DNA of 42,743 nucleotides from Halorubrum kocurii JCM 14978 (GTDB taxonomy: Archaea; Halobacteriota; Halobacteria; Halobacteriales; Haloferacaceae). The notes below the pieces were generated by a model. It did not search any database and was not told the origin of the DNA. It saw nothing but the letters and a program-made list of their open reading frames with translations. The translations under genes were made by a program, and so were the position numbers. Position 1 is the stretch's first letter, and each line of letters starts with the position of its first letter. Location: the NCBI RefSeq assembly GCF_000337355.1, contig NZ_AOJH01000084.1, positions 3,618 through 46,360 on the forward strand. Reading direction: 5' to 3'. Of the stretch, positions 6,892 to 14,924 are shown piece after piece.

Positions 6892-7331
6892 CTTCGTTAA
6901 GGATTGGTGAGGAAATATCGATCAGCCCATCCTGTATCAATACCTTTCTACGCTGATCGACGGCAGTGGTTCCGACAAAAGACTATCACACTGCTCATGT
7001 AATTTGCGAACTTCTCTCCGGCCAAGAATTGATGGGTGAGTCGGACCTTGGACATCCTCTCGCCTGATAGAAGGGTAAAGGATGCAAAGATGGTTCCAAC
7101 AATAATTGGGTTCGTTACGACTTTTTCAAGTTGTGCGCGAATTCGTGCTAGCACGATAGAGACATTGAAGACACGACTATTAAGCGGTCAATTAGGGTGG
7201 ATGTATTCGCAATTCAACTTCAGACAGTCGTCAGCTTACATGGGTCCGAGATTTTCCGATATTCTCGGCTTTCACTGGCGACGTGTCCTCACACCCAGTT
7301 TTAAACCGCAAAACGCGACTAACCCATCTCG
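6892..7331. other. Intergenic stretch, possible decayed gene fragment
   Basis: No firm gene. A minus-strand ORF at 6948-7154 includes TNPIIVGTIFASFTLLSGE, a membrane-like stretch that could be a permease remnant, but it has no flanking homologous sequence that I can recognise. TTTTAAA at 7299-7305 is a likely promoter for the small gene starting at 7332, with about 30 bases spacing. GC rises sharply after this stretch, marking the right limit of the AT-rich block. Confidence 0.35.
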
Positions 7332-7535
7332 ATGCACGACTGGCACCCTCAGGATTGGCTGCTCGTGGCGGAAGCACTCACGGCATACGCGGGGGATCCA
7401 CGGGCACTTGACGAGCGTGAGGCGCGGGCGTGGGAACTCGTCGACGAGATCGCTGACGAACAGGACCTACCAGTGACCGAGTTGATCGGGCAGGTCGACG
7501 ACGATTGGCCGCGATCAGAATCCGAAGAGCGGTAG
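7332..7535 (+). CDS. Small acidic protein of unknown function
   Basis: A 67-residue protein (MHDWHPQDWLLVAEALTAYA and onwards) with a strongly acidic, helical composition typical of haloarchaeal small proteins. A TATA-like TTTTAAA at 7299-7305 suits a leaderless transcript. It converges on the winged-helix gene at 7603-7878. No known domain is recognised. It resembles small ORFs often found beside integrases and PhiH1-like repressors in haloarchaeal integrated elements; that is contextual inference. Confidence 0.6.
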   Translation: MHDWHPQDWLLVAEALTAYAGDPRALDEREARAWELVDEIADEQDLPVTELIGQVDDDWPRSESEER

Positions 7536-7602
7536 AGCTACCAGATAACGAGGCTGAAGGCGACAACAGCGACGAGCGGTACGTGAATATCGAGGTCGAC
7601 TT

Positions 7603-7878
7603 TCACGCGTCTTCCAGCTCGTCGGCATCGATCTCGCCCGCGAGGTAGGCGCGACCGAGATCGGTGATCTGATAGAGTCCACGATTTTCGTCGTAGTATT
7701 CTACTAGGCCAGCCTCGTGGAGCTTCCGCATTCGACTCCGAATATGCGAGATTTTGTAATCGATATTCGCTTCCACAAACGTCGGAGACGCGTTAAGCGG
7801 CTTATTCCCGTCGTTCAGTAGAAACTCAAGTATCGTGTCGTCGGCGTGAGTCATCCACTCCACCCGAGGCCGGCGCAT
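7603..7878 (-). CDS. Winged-helix repressor-like protein (PhiH1-repressor type)
   Basis: A 91-residue protein starting MRRPRVEWMTHADDTILEFL. The pattern is a compact winged helix: helices around ADDTILEFL and SPTFVEANIDYKISHIRSRM (recognition helix region), then the wing LVEYYDENRGLYQITDLGRAYL. This is the usual layout of haloarchaeal PhiH1-repressor-like or PadR/MarR-like regulators of viruses and integrated elements. A second ATG (7854) is possible, but the MRRPRVEWM start is common in the group as I recall it. It is divergent from the rightward module that ends in the integrase and probably controls it through the 7879-8114 region. Confidence 0.75.
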   Translation of the reverse strand: MRRPRVEWMTHADDTILEFLLNDGNKPLNASPTFVEANIDYKISHIRSRMRKLHEAGLVEYYDENRGLYQITDLGRAYLAGEIDADELEDA

Positions 7879-7932
7879 TGAATCGTTGCCACGCGGATCA
7901 GGGTGTTAGTTCGATTGGTTACAAACTTGTAC

Positions 7933-7962
7933 CGTATCATATGAGACATTATAGCGTATCAT
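7933..7962. promoter_or_regulatory. Paired CGTATCAT sites, candidate operator
   Basis: CGTATCAT occurs at 7933-7940 and 7955-7962 in the same orientation, 22 bases apart, about two helical turns, in an AT-rich strip between the divergent repressor gene and the rightward module. CTAAATTTAA at 7971-7980 could be the rightward TATA element. The link to the repressor at 7603-7878 is inference from position and phasing. The rest of 7879-8114 shows no gene that I can support. Confidence 0.4.
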
Positions 7963-8114
7963 TCCATACACTAAATTTAATATCCCCGAACCCACACCCT
8001 ACGCTCACGGACCCACTCGGCCGTCGTCGACGACGTGCCGTGCCTGAAAAGGACGCGGGCCGCGCTGCGCCAACAGCCGGCCCGTGTGGGGTTCCGTGTC
8101 CATCCACGAAACCC

Positions 8115-8297
8115 ATGCACACCGACTCGACGCGGGGGCTTGAAACTCCCGTCCGAGACGCGGCATCGACTCTGACTGACGAGTACCCGGCAGCGCTCGC
8201 GACGCTGATCCGCGCCGACCGCGCGAGCCACGACGTGGCGCAAACGACGCTCCGCGAGTTCCGCGGCGAGGTCGATCTCTACCCCGGCGGCCGATGA
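8115..8297 (+). CDS. Small protein in the integrative module
   Basis: From the ATG at 8115 the frame gives 60 residues beginning MHTDSTRGLETPVRDAASTL and ending EVDLYPGGR. The longer upstream extension of the same frame is rich in arginine and proline and does not look coding, so the internal ATG was chosen. It overlaps the next possible ORF by four bases (ATGA at 8294-8297). Composition is acidic and helical. Family unknown. Confidence 0.45.
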   Translation: MHTDSTRGLETPVRDAASTLTDEYPAALATLIRADRASHDVAQTTLREFRGEVDLYPGGR

Positions 8298-8491
8298 TCG
8301 ACGCGACGGCCACCCCGTCCGGAACACCATCCGGAACCACCAAAATCCGGGGACGGTACAGGGGCCGGGACCATCCGGAACCGTTCGGAACCGTGCGGGC
8401 CACAGTAATCCGTGCGTCGGGGCGACTCCGACGCATGCCCGTTCACGACGGCGCGACCAGCACCGCGCGACGACTGACCGATGACGACTGA
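8294..8491 (+). CDS. Possible small ORF bridging to the PadR-like gene
   Basis: A 65-residue frame that overlaps the ORFs on both sides (ATGA at 8294; 11 bases with the next gene at 8481). The translation (MIDATATPSGTPSGTTKIRG and onwards) is low in acidic residues until the last few and is built largely on repeated TCCGGAA DNA, so it may be a spurious frame across a regulatory repeat array. Kept because the overlaps are tight and the direction is right. Confidence 0.25.
   Translation: MIDATATPSGTPSGTTKIRGRYRGRDHPEPFGTVRATVIRASGRLRRMPVHDGATSTARRLTDDD
8318..8390. repeat. TCCGGAA repeat array before the PadR-like gene
   Basis: TCCGGAA occurs at 8318-8324, 8330-8336 and 8374-8380, with near copies TCCGGGG (8346-8352) and TTCGGAA (8384-8390). 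Each contains or nearly contains the palindrome TCCGGA. An 8-base stem (TGCGTCGG with CCGACGCA) follows near 8413-8435. This could be an autoregulatory operator or iteron-like array for the module that begins with the PadR-like gene. Confidence 0.45.
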
Positions 8492-8855
8492 CGACACCAC
8501 CATGAGCGACGCACATACCCAGCCGACAGACGAGCCGCACAGCGACGAGACCACCTGGTACGACCTCCTCGGGTTCCAGCGCGACCTCCTCCTGGTCGCC
8601 GCCGAGGTCGAAGGCGAGGAGCTGCCGAAGGGACTGACGCTGATGAGCCGCCTCGAAGACCGGTACTCCGACCCGATCAACCACGGCCGGCTGTACAGCA
8701 ACCTCGGCGACCTCGAAGAGGAGGGCCTGATCGAGACGGAACAGTTCGACGGCCGGACGAACGCCTACCGAATCACCGATCGCGGTCGCGAGCTACTGTC
8801 ACGAGGTCGTGACAGTCTCGATTCCGCACTAGAAGGTGAGGGGGTGGACGAATGA
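8481..8855 (+). CDS. PadR-family winged-helix regulator
   Basis: A 124-residue protein; an internal ATG at 8502 would remove seven residues. The core TWYDLLGFQRDLLLVAAEVE, then SRLEDRYSDPINHGRLYSNL, then the wing LIETEQFDGRTNAYRITDRG matches PadR-type winged-helix regulators, with the acidic tail common in haloarchaeal versions. Its stop overlaps the start of the next gene by four bases (ATGA at 8852-8855), and that gene likewise overlaps the integrase, so regulator, zinc protein and integrase form one transcription unit. It probably regulates the element itself, perhaps through the TCCGGAA array just upstream (inference). Confidence 0.8.
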   Translation: MTTDDTTMSDAHTQPTDEPHSDETTWYDLLGFQRDLLLVAAEVEGEELPKGLTLMSRLEDRYSDPINHGRLYSNLGDLEEEGLIETEQFDGRTNAYRITDRGRELLSRGRDSLDSALEGEGVDE

Positions 8856-9757
8856 GCCCGACCGTCGACGTCGAAGTCCGCCGGAACCGCCACGGCTCGG
8901 TGCTGGCGTACGCGGACCGCGACCGCGCGGCGCGCCTCCTCGCGGACCATCGGGCCGTGCTCCAGTCGCTCTACGACCTCGTCGACCGCCGGCACGGGTC
9001 GGACGGCGAGACCGTCGCGCGCCTCGCTGTTCGCGAAGACTCGCGAATCGTCGACGAACTCGACCTCCGGGACCGGTTCCGGCGCGACCTCGAGGCTGAC
9101 CGCGCGATCGCGCTCGTCGAGGACCTCCGGTACCACGCCGGCGAGCGCGAGCTCGTGACTGACGGCGGAACCGATCTGTGCGGAGACGAGAGCCGCTTCT
9201 TCTGGACTGGTGAGGAGTGTCCGGACTGTGGCGGGGACCTGGAACAGCAGGACGAACACAACGTGATGTGCCTGACCTGCGAGGCGGTCTTCCAGCACCT
9301 CCTCACGGAGAGCGAGCATGTCCTGCACACTCCTGAACGTGACGAGAGCGTCAGGAAGCCCCGGGCCGTGACGGATGGTGGCCCGGAGTCCGAAAAGAAC
9401 TGGATGCAGAGCCTCCTCGGGGCAGCGAGCCAATTCGAGGAGGAACACGACGACTTGGAGGTAATCCTTGAGGGAGCGATCGGCTTCCACACGTTCTATG
9501 TCGCGGACGGAGACGATCCGACTCGTGGCGTGAAGACCGCCCTCTACAGCGGACTCAACGATCTCCTAGAGGAGGTCAGCGTCGACGCCGATACCGTTCG
9601 GCTGAACCACGGCGCTGTGACGCCGGAAACCGTTCGCCAGGAGACGGTGGACCAGATAGCGGAGTTCACGTACGTTCCCGAATCGCTTGCAGAATCCATC
9701 GGTGAGAGCGTCGAGGAACGCGTTCGGCAGAACCTGAACGGGGAGGATTCTCGATGA
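8852..9757 (+). CDS. Zinc-ribbon protein of haloarchaeal integrative elements
   Basis: A 301-residue acidic protein with one clear zinc ribbon at residues 123-143 (CPDC and CLTC). The N-terminal ~110 residues are charged and helical; the C-terminal ~130 residues (WMQSLLGAASQFEEEHDDLE and onwards) are acidic with no recognised domain. It is locked between the PadR-like regulator and the integrase by ATGA overlaps on both sides, so it is likely an accessory factor for recombination or element maintenance. I do not know a named family for it; the role is inferred from context only. Confidence 0.65.
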   Translation: MSPTVDVEVRRNRHGSVLAYADRDRAARLLADHRAVLQSLYDLVDRRHGSDGETVARLAVREDSRIVDELDLRDRFRRDLEADRAIALVEDLRYHAGERELVTDGGTDLCGDESRFFWTGEECPDCGGDLEQQDEHNVMCLTCEAVFQHLLTESEHVLHTPERDESVRKPRAVTDGGPESEKNWMQSLLGAASQFEEEHDDLEVILEGAIGFHTFYVADGDDPTRGVKTALYSGLNDLLEEVSVDADTVRLNHGAVTPETVRQETVDQIAEFTYVPESLAESIGESVEERVRQNLNGEDSR

Positions 9758-10830
9758 GCCGAAAGGGCTCCTCGCCGCCCGCGAACCCGTCCGATCTCTC
9801 CCCGCGGCAGGCCCGCGACCGGTTCCTCGAGAAGCGGTCGATGGAGAACTCGGCGAAGACGATCCGGAGCTACAACAACCGCCTCACCCGGTGGGTCCAC
9901 TGGTGCGAAGAGCGCGGCGTCGAGCGCGTCGGCGACCTCTCCGGCTGGCTGTTCGACGAGTACGAGCGCCACCTCCGCGCAGAGGAGAACGCCCCGGCCA
10001 CGGTGAAGGGGAAGATGACCGCCGTCTCGCAGGTGGTCCAGTACCTCGCGACGATCGAGGCCGTCGACGAGGACCTCCCGGAGAAGGTCCACGTCCCGAA
10101 GCTCACCCGGTCGCAGGAGACGAGCGACACGATGCTCGACACCGAGGACGCGAAGCAGCTCCTCGAGTTCTACCGGAACGATCCGGCCCGCTTCGGCACC
10201 CCGCCGCACGCCGTCCTCGAGGTGTTCTGGAACACGGGCTGCCGGCTCGGCGCGGTCGTGGGGCTCGACCTCGCTGATTACGACCCGGAGAACGGGTATC
10301 TCGACTTCAACCACCGGCCCGAGTCGGGGACGCCCCTCAAGAACAACGAGCAGGGCGAGCGCGTCGTCCGTATCTCGGAGCCAGTCGTCGACGCCCTGGA
10401 CACGTACATCGCTCGCGAGCGATCGGACAAGCGCGACGAGTACGGTCGGGAGCCGTTGTTCGCTGGCCGTCAGGGGCGCGTCACGGACACGACGATCCGT
10501 TCGTGGACGTATCAGGGGACACAGCCCTGTCTCTACATGGAGTGCCCGCACGGGCGTCGTCGACGGAACTGCAAGTTCACGGAGCGCTCGCACGCCTCGA
10601 AGTGCCCCTCCTCGCGGGCGCCCCACCACATCCGGACGGGGTCGCTCACGTGGCACTGCGACCGCGGGCTCCCGATCGAGGTGATCAGCGAGCGCGTCGA
10701 CGCGGACCCGGACACGATCAAGCGCTACTACGACAAGGCGGACCGGCACCGGAAAATGGCAGAACGCCGAGAGGAGTACACTGCGGACCTCGATATCGCC
10801 GGAATCGGCGATGAGGAGGACGACTCATGA
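9754..10830 (+). CDS. Tyrosine recombinase (phage-type integrase) with zinc-finger insertion
   Basis: A 358-residue XerC/D-like site-specific recombinase. The N-terminal SAM-like core-binding domain spans about residues 18-105 (SAKTIRSYNNRLTRWVHWCE). In the catalytic domain, Arg164 lies in NTGCRLGAVVGLDL, the HxxR box is His291-Arg294 (HHIRTGSLTW), and the nucleophile is Tyr325 or Tyr326 (TIKRYYDKAD). A cysteine cluster between the boxes (Cys259, 264, 273, 284; CLYMECPHG and CKFTERSHASKC) forms a zinc-finger-like insertion that, from memory, is common in haloarchaeal integrases. It is the last large gene of the regulator/zinc-protein/integrase unit and presumably moves the element. The attachment site is not identified; no tRNA is adjacent. 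Confidence 0.9.
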   Translation: MSRKGSSPPANPSDLSPRQARDRFLEKRSMENSAKTIRSYNNRLTRWVHWCEERGVERVGDLSGWLFDEYERHLRAEENAPATVKGKMTAVSQVVQYLATIEAVDEDLPEKVHVPKLTRSQETSDTMLDTEDAKQLLEFYRNDPARFGTPPHAVLEVFWNTGCRLGAVVGLDLADYDPENGYLDFNHRPESGTPLKNNEQGERVVRISEPVVDALDTYIARERSDKRDEYGREPLFAGRQGRVTDTTIRSWTYQGTQPCLYMECPHGRRRRNCKFTERSHASKCPSSRAPHHIRTGSLTWHCDRGLPIEVISERVDADPDTIKRYYDKADRHRKMAERREEYTADLDIAGIGDEEDDS

Positions 10831-10928
10831 CAACGACACCGAAGACGGGTATCTCAGAGTACCGACATAGGGGATTTTTGAATTTGGTTCGTCCCTCCGG
10901 CCCCACTACCCTGTTCCTCAACCGCTGA
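10827..10928 (+). CDS. Possible 33-residue ORF overlapping the integrase stop
   Basis: Starts in the ATGA that ends the integrase gene and runs 34 codons (MTTTPKTGISEYRHRGFLNL and onwards). The coupling mimics the other overlaps of the unit, but the translation has no acidic bias. It may only be the element end or part of an attachment region. Confidence 0.25.
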   Translation: MTTTPKTGISEYRHRGFLNLVRPSGPTTLFLNR

Positions 10929-11392
10929 GCGTGCCGAAAAGAGGCATATTAGCAGATGAATTATTATCCAGTTACGACAATTTAAGAACTGAGGTATCTC
11001 CTTCATCGATCGCACCCGCTGTCGTGTTCGGTGAATCGAATATCTATTCAGTAGGTATCGCTGGGAAGCGGCTGCCGAGTTGTTGACGAACAGATCGGAC
11101 TCGGAATGGTCTGGCTGTTGATTGAATTGGCGTGTGGGCCTCTCGCAGTGGTGCACGTAAATATCGTACAAACCCGACAGTTTTGCAAGTGTCAATCTGG
11201 ACCCGAGAGGCGAGTCTCCGATGTATGCATAACGAGCGGCCATTGAAGCCAATTAAACGTCTGCTACTGCTGGGTTCACGTTTTATAAACTCCCGCGATC
11301 TGCCACGGGCAATAGCTTTCGGAGATACCGGTCGATTCACTGCGGGTAAAAAGGTCATTAACAATACATTACCACACATATCATCGAGGTGA
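10929..11392. other. AT-rich stretch at the right edge of the integrative module
   Basis: No supported gene. A plus-strand frame near 11048 reads YRWEAAAELLTNRSDSEW before a stop and could be a decayed helical gene fragment. TTTTATAAAC at 11281-11290 is a strong TATA-like element and ATTAACAATACATT at 11358-11371 a weaker one about 30 bases before the ATG at 11393; either could drive the following operon. The right attachment site of the element would be expected here, but I could not find its partner. Confidence 0.4.
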
Positions 11393-12334
11393 ATGTTTGA
11401 AAAACTCAGAATGTTCGAGGCGATCCGCATCAATCCGACGCACCTTGCCCTCGCAACCGTTGCAGGAACGTTGGCGGTCGGAATAGCAGCAGAGACGGCG
11501 ACTTCAATGGCTTACGTCGGTGGCGTCTTTGTCGTTGCAGGATTTCTCACCGGACTCGTGGCACCGCTCGGTGGCGTCACCGGCCTCGTCGTCTACGACC
11601 TCTTCCAAGGGACAGTCGGGTATTCGACGCTGGGTACGGCGGCGTGGATACTGGTCTTTACCGGGTTGGTCGCGTGGCTCACTGGGCCAATAGCTACCAC
11701 GTCTGAGAGACTTGAGCTCCGATCGATACGCCGAACGGTACCAGCCGACATCGGGGTGCTCATGATCGCTGGAATTCACGCGACGGCATTTGCGGCGTGG
11801 CTGGTGATGCTGCTCGGATGGCGTCGCTTCTACACGGCCGCGCTCGGGTTCCTTCCCGGGGTCGCCGTGGCGATAGGGGTCTGTACACTCGTACTGGTTA
11901 CTGTGGTCGTTGTACGGTCTCTTGACCGGCTTCCGGATCGAAATTACACCTTCGACCTCGGCTCGCTCAACCCGGCGGCACCCGACCGAGGCCGCTCTGC
12001 GAAGCGCAGCACTGCGGTGACTGCCGGTGCATTCGTTATCGGTACCGGATGGTTGGGAGGAACGTTTGCATTCGACATCTTCGTTCACGACCTGGGGATC
12101 TTCGCGACGGCGGACGAATTCCGCGCTTTCGTCGCCGAATTCCTCGGTACCAGTTCGCCGATCGCAGCCGTTGGGACGTCTCTCCTCGTCAGCGTGTATC
12201 GATACGGTGAACTGGCAGTGCTCCTCTCGGCACCACTCGCGATGCTCGCTCTCTGGGGGTGGTGCAACTATCACAAACTGATATTGTCGTCCACGATCCG
12301 TAGCATCAAAACGATCAGTGGGGGATCGACCTAA
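11393..12334 (+). CDS. Multi-spanning membrane protein of the dehydrogenase operon
   Basis: A 313-residue protein with about seven or eight hydrophobic segments, including LVAPLGGVTGLVVYDLFQG (re-entrant or helical), AAWILVFTGLVAWLTGPIA, the long pair around IGVLMIAGIHATAFAAWLVM and VAIGVCTLVLVTVVVVRSL, and two near the C-terminus. No heme-binding CXXCH or known quinone site is visible. The ATG follows a GAGGTG by only one base; an ATG at 11411 is an alternative. The stop and next start overlap as TAATG, so it is cotranscribed with the two dehydrogenase genes and is the best candidate for anchoring them or passing electrons to the membrane. I know no named family for it. Confidence 0.7.
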   Translation: MFEKLRMFEAIRINPTHLALATVAGTLAVGIAAETATSMAYVGGVFVVAGFLTGLVAPLGGVTGLVVYDLFQGTVGYSTLGTAAWILVFTGLVAWLTGPIATTSERLELRSIRRTVPADIGVLMIAGIHATAFAAWLVMLLGWRRFYTAALGFLPGVAVAIGVCTLVLVTVVVVRSLDRLPDRNYTFDLGSLNPAAPDRGRSAKRSTAVTAGAFVIGTGWLGGTFAFDIFVHDLGIFATADEFRAFVAEFLGTSSPIAAVGTSLLVSVYRYGELAVLLSAPLAMLALWGWCNYHKLILSSTIRSIKTISGGST

Positions 12335-12927
12335 TGACCGATGATCAGCACGGAGCGACCGATTCTGTGCTAACCAGACGGAGATTTTTCACGGCTCTCG
12401 GGGGCACAAGCCTGGCAGCGACGGTCTATGAATACGGAATCGGTTCCGACAGATCGCTTCAATCCGCCACGGAGACGCAGGATAGCAGGCATCCGGCGTC
12501 CCAATACCACATCGATGTGATGACGGCTATCGCTGAGGCGGTGTATCCGTCGGCTGTCTCCGTCGAGAGTTCATTCATCGAGAGCCGTGTATTCGGCAGG
12601 GTCGAACCGAAACCGAATCATTTTGAGAATCTCCTGACCAGTATCGAAGCGGTCGACGGTCATTCCAGAGCGCGGTTCGGCGGCGCGATCCCCGACATAT
12701 CGCCAGGTCGCCGGCGGAAAGTCTTGCAATCGATGGGTGTGACGGCGGTACATCCCAACGCCGACGGGACGACTGCGGAACAGGTTCGCTTCTACGTCGT
12801 GAACGACCTGCTGTACGCGCTGTTTACCTCCCCTGCTGGAGGCGAGCTGATGGGAGTCGACAACCCTCCCGGGTATCCCGGGGGGCGAGACGCCTACCAG
12901 CGAGGGCCCGACGGAGGTGAACGATGA
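12334..12927 (+). CDS. Gluconate 2-dehydrogenase subunit 3-like protein with Tat signal
   Basis: A 197-residue protein with a twin-arginine signal, TRRRFFTALGGTSLAA (Arg15-17), then a domain with QYHIDVMTAIAEAVYPSAV and an ending PPGYPGGRDAYQRGPDGG. The latter is typical of the gamma subunit of membrane-bound gluconate/sorbitol-type dehydrogenases, which carries the signal peptide and takes its flavoprotein partner through Tat folded (known for the bacterial family). It overlaps the upstream membrane gene by one base and the downstream GMC gene by four (ATGA), so the three subunits are probably made together. The subunit's residues are not catalytic in known complexes. Confidence 0.8.
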   Translation: MTDDQHGATDSVLTRRRFFTALGGTSLAATVYEYGIGSDRSLQSATETQDSRHPASQYHIDVMTAIAEAVYPSAVSVESSFIESRVFGRVEPKPNHFENLLTSIEAVDGHSRARFGGAIPDISPGRRRKVLQSMGVTAVHPNADGTTAEQVRFYVVNDLLYALFTSPAGGELMGVDNPPGYPGGRDAYQRGPDGGER

Positions 12928-14606
12928 CGGGAGCAGACGACCGATCGCCGACCGACGCCGATGTCTGTATCGTCGGAGCTGGCCCGGCCGGAGCGGTCAC
13001 AGCGTACGACCTTGCGCGGCGAGGACACGACATCGTCGTGCTCGAAGCGGGCGAGCGATTGACTCCCGAGGACCATCACCGACGGATGGAGATGTGGCTG
13101 CGCCCAGACCTCGAGCGTAATTCGTTTTGGCTCGATGGCGCGCGGGACGCGTACACGTCTACCGGTGCGATCGATGCGCGGCTCAACGAGACACGCGTGA
13201 AAGCAGTGGGTGGCACGTCTGTGCACTGGGACGCAAACACGCCGCGGCTTCACGAGGAGGACTTCGAAATGAACACCCGGTACGGGGTGGCGAAAGACTG
13301 GCCGATCAGCTATGACGACCTCCAACCGTATTACGTGCGCGCCGAGCGAGAGATCGGCGTGTCGGGTGCCGACGATAACCCACACGGACCGCCGCGGAAA
13401 GAGCCCTATCCGATGGAAGCGTTCCGACCGAGCTACTCGGATTCGCTGTTTGCCGAGGCCTGCGCGGAACTCGAAATCACGATGGCGTCCCAACCGAAGG
13501 CGATCAACTCGGAATCGTACGACGATCGCTCCGGATGCGTCGGATACGGGGTCTGCAATGCCTGTCCGTCTGGAGCGAAGTACAGCGCGGAAGTCCACGT
13601 ACGGAAGGCAGAGGCGGAAGGTGCGCGGATCGTCGATCAGGTGCAGGCGCTCTCCGTGGAACACGACCAGACGGGTGACTACGTGGAATCGGTCGTCTAC
13701 GCGACCCCTGATGGACGCGAGTATCGTCAAGAGGCCGATCAGTTCGTCATCGCGTGCGGCGGGATCGAAACCCCGCGGCTGCTGTTGTTATCGGACTCGA
13801 TCGCGTTCCCGGACGGATTGGCCAACTCCAGCGGCGCGGTCGGTCGATATCTCATGGATCACCCCAATGTCACGACGACGGCAACGCTAGATGAGCCGAC
13901 GCGACAGAGCAACATCGGGTGGGTCTCCAGTCGGAGTGACCAGTTCTACGCCCGCGAGAGCCCCGGCCCCGGAAGCTATCACCTCACGTTCAGTAACACC
14001 GCGAAGGTAACATACGGCGGCGCACAGGACAGACGGGCGCCGACGTCTCCGTCGCAGATTCTCGATATTGTCGGGAATCCGACACCAGACGCGCTCGCCG
14101 AGCTGGCAACGGATCCGTTGAACGAAACCCCATTAGGCGACAACCTCGACCTTCCCACGACCGATGGGCCGCCGTATCCAATCTCGATACGGGGTGCGGG
14201 TGAGATGCTTCCCCGATCCGACAACCGTGTCATGCTGGATGGGTCACGGACCGATAGCCACGGCCGGCCAGTTCCGTCGGTCGACCTCTCTGACGGCGAG
14301 CACGAACAGGAGACGATGGAGCACTGTCTAGGGGTTCAAGAATCCGTGTTGACGGAGCTCGGGGCCGAGATTACTGGAGTGTCAACACTCGACGGACGAG
14401 GGATGAGCACTCACCACATGGGCACGACGCGAATGGGAACGGATCCGTCCGACAGCGTGGTGAACAGCGAGTGTCGGACGCACGACCTCGAGAACCTCTG
14501 GATCGCGTCGTCGAGCGTGTTCACGACCGGCGGCGCGAACAACCCAACTCTCACTATCATTGCCCTCGCGCTGAAGGCGGCAGAGCACATCGACGATCAG
14601 CTGTGA
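12924..14606 (+). CDS. GMC-family FAD oxidoreductase (sugar/alcohol dehydrogenase flavoprotein)
   Basis: A 560-residue protein. The FAD-binding Rossmann motif is CIVGAGPAGAVTAYDLARRG with Glu41 closing it; the GMC C-terminal domain holds STHHMGTTRMG (His497/498) and GGANNPTLTIIALALKAAEH (Asn539/540), the usual catalytic His and second His/Asn pair. A cysteine group CVGYGVCNACPSGAK is typical of the gluconate 2-dehydrogenase flavoprotein branch and could bind an iron-sulphur cluster. It has no signal peptide of its own; export with the Tat-bearing small subunit is the likely route. Substrate unknown: a sugar, sugar acid or alcohol. The operon lacks a cytochrome c gene in the window. Confidence 0.88.
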   Translation: MTGADDRSPTDADVCIVGAGPAGAVTAYDLARRGHDIVVLEAGERLTPEDHHRRMEMWLRPDLERNSFWLDGARDAYTSTGAIDARLNETRVKAVGGTSVHWDANTPRLHEEDFEMNTRYGVAKDWPISYDDLQPYYVRAEREIGVSGADDNPHGPPRKEPYPMEAFRPSYSDSLFAEACAELEITMASQPKAINSESYDDRSGCVGYGVCNACPSGAKYSAEVHVRKAEAEGARIVDQVQALSVEHDQTGDYVESVVYATPDGREYRQEADQFVIACGGIETPRLLLLSDSIAFPDGLANSSGAVGRYLMDHPNVTTTATLDEPTRQSNIGWVSSRSDQFYARESPGPGSYHLTFSNTAKVTYGGAQDRRAPTSPSQILDIVGNPTPDALAELATDPLNETPLGDNLDLPTTDGPPYPISIRGAGEMLPRSDNRVMLDGSRTDSHGRPVPSVDLSDGEHEQETMEHCLGVQESVLTELGAEITGVSTLDGRGMSTHHMGTTRMGTDPSDSVVNSECRTHDLENLWIASSSVFTTGGANNPTLTIIALALKAAEHIDDQL

Positions 14607-14905
14607 GCGTGACCGGCGGGCCCGATATCCCTGCCCATTCAGTCTGGAGAGGACGGAAGAGCGGCAGGACACCGCCGTTATCGTCGCCGTCGTCGGTCCC
14701 GTTTTCACCGGTGGTCGCGTTGCCGCCGTGAGAAGTGCCGCCATCGGTCTCATTCCCGCCGGCTCGGGTGCGAGATACGTCTCCCGACGAGTCGCTCTCG
14801 TTCCGCCCGTCGCCGCCATCTGCGAAGATGTCTATCTGGGTCGTCTCCTCATGGGTGAGCGCGTCGAGCAGGACAGTGACTCCCCTCGTCGCCCGGGTTC
14901 ATACT
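14607..14905 (-). pseudogene. Possible remnant of an acidic, glycosylation-site-rich protein C-terminus
   Basis: One minus-strand frame across this gap reads VTVLLDALTHEETTQIDIFA, then an Asp/Gly/Asn-rich stretch with four N-x-S/T sites (NES, NET, NAT, NGT). That acidic composition is what a genuine haloarchaeal secreted protein would give, and is unlike the arginine-rich frames seen by chance in GC-rich DNA. There is no upstream start or domain, and the frame runs on into the end of the GMC gene on the other strand, so it is at most a decayed 3' fragment. The rest of 14607-15025 shows no gene. Confidence 0.3.
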
Positions 14906-14924
14906 CGCCCGGTCCCGCGAAATC

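Noticed and set aside
6948-7154. Minus-strand ORF with a membrane-like stretch
   Set aside because: Too short and isolated; mentioned only as a possible remnant in the intergenic entry.
10881-10905. GGTTCGTCCCTCCGGCCCCACT as a tRNA 3' end (attachment site)
   Set aside because: It lacks the TTCRA-type T-loop and a pairing partner, so it cannot be read as a tRNA fragment.
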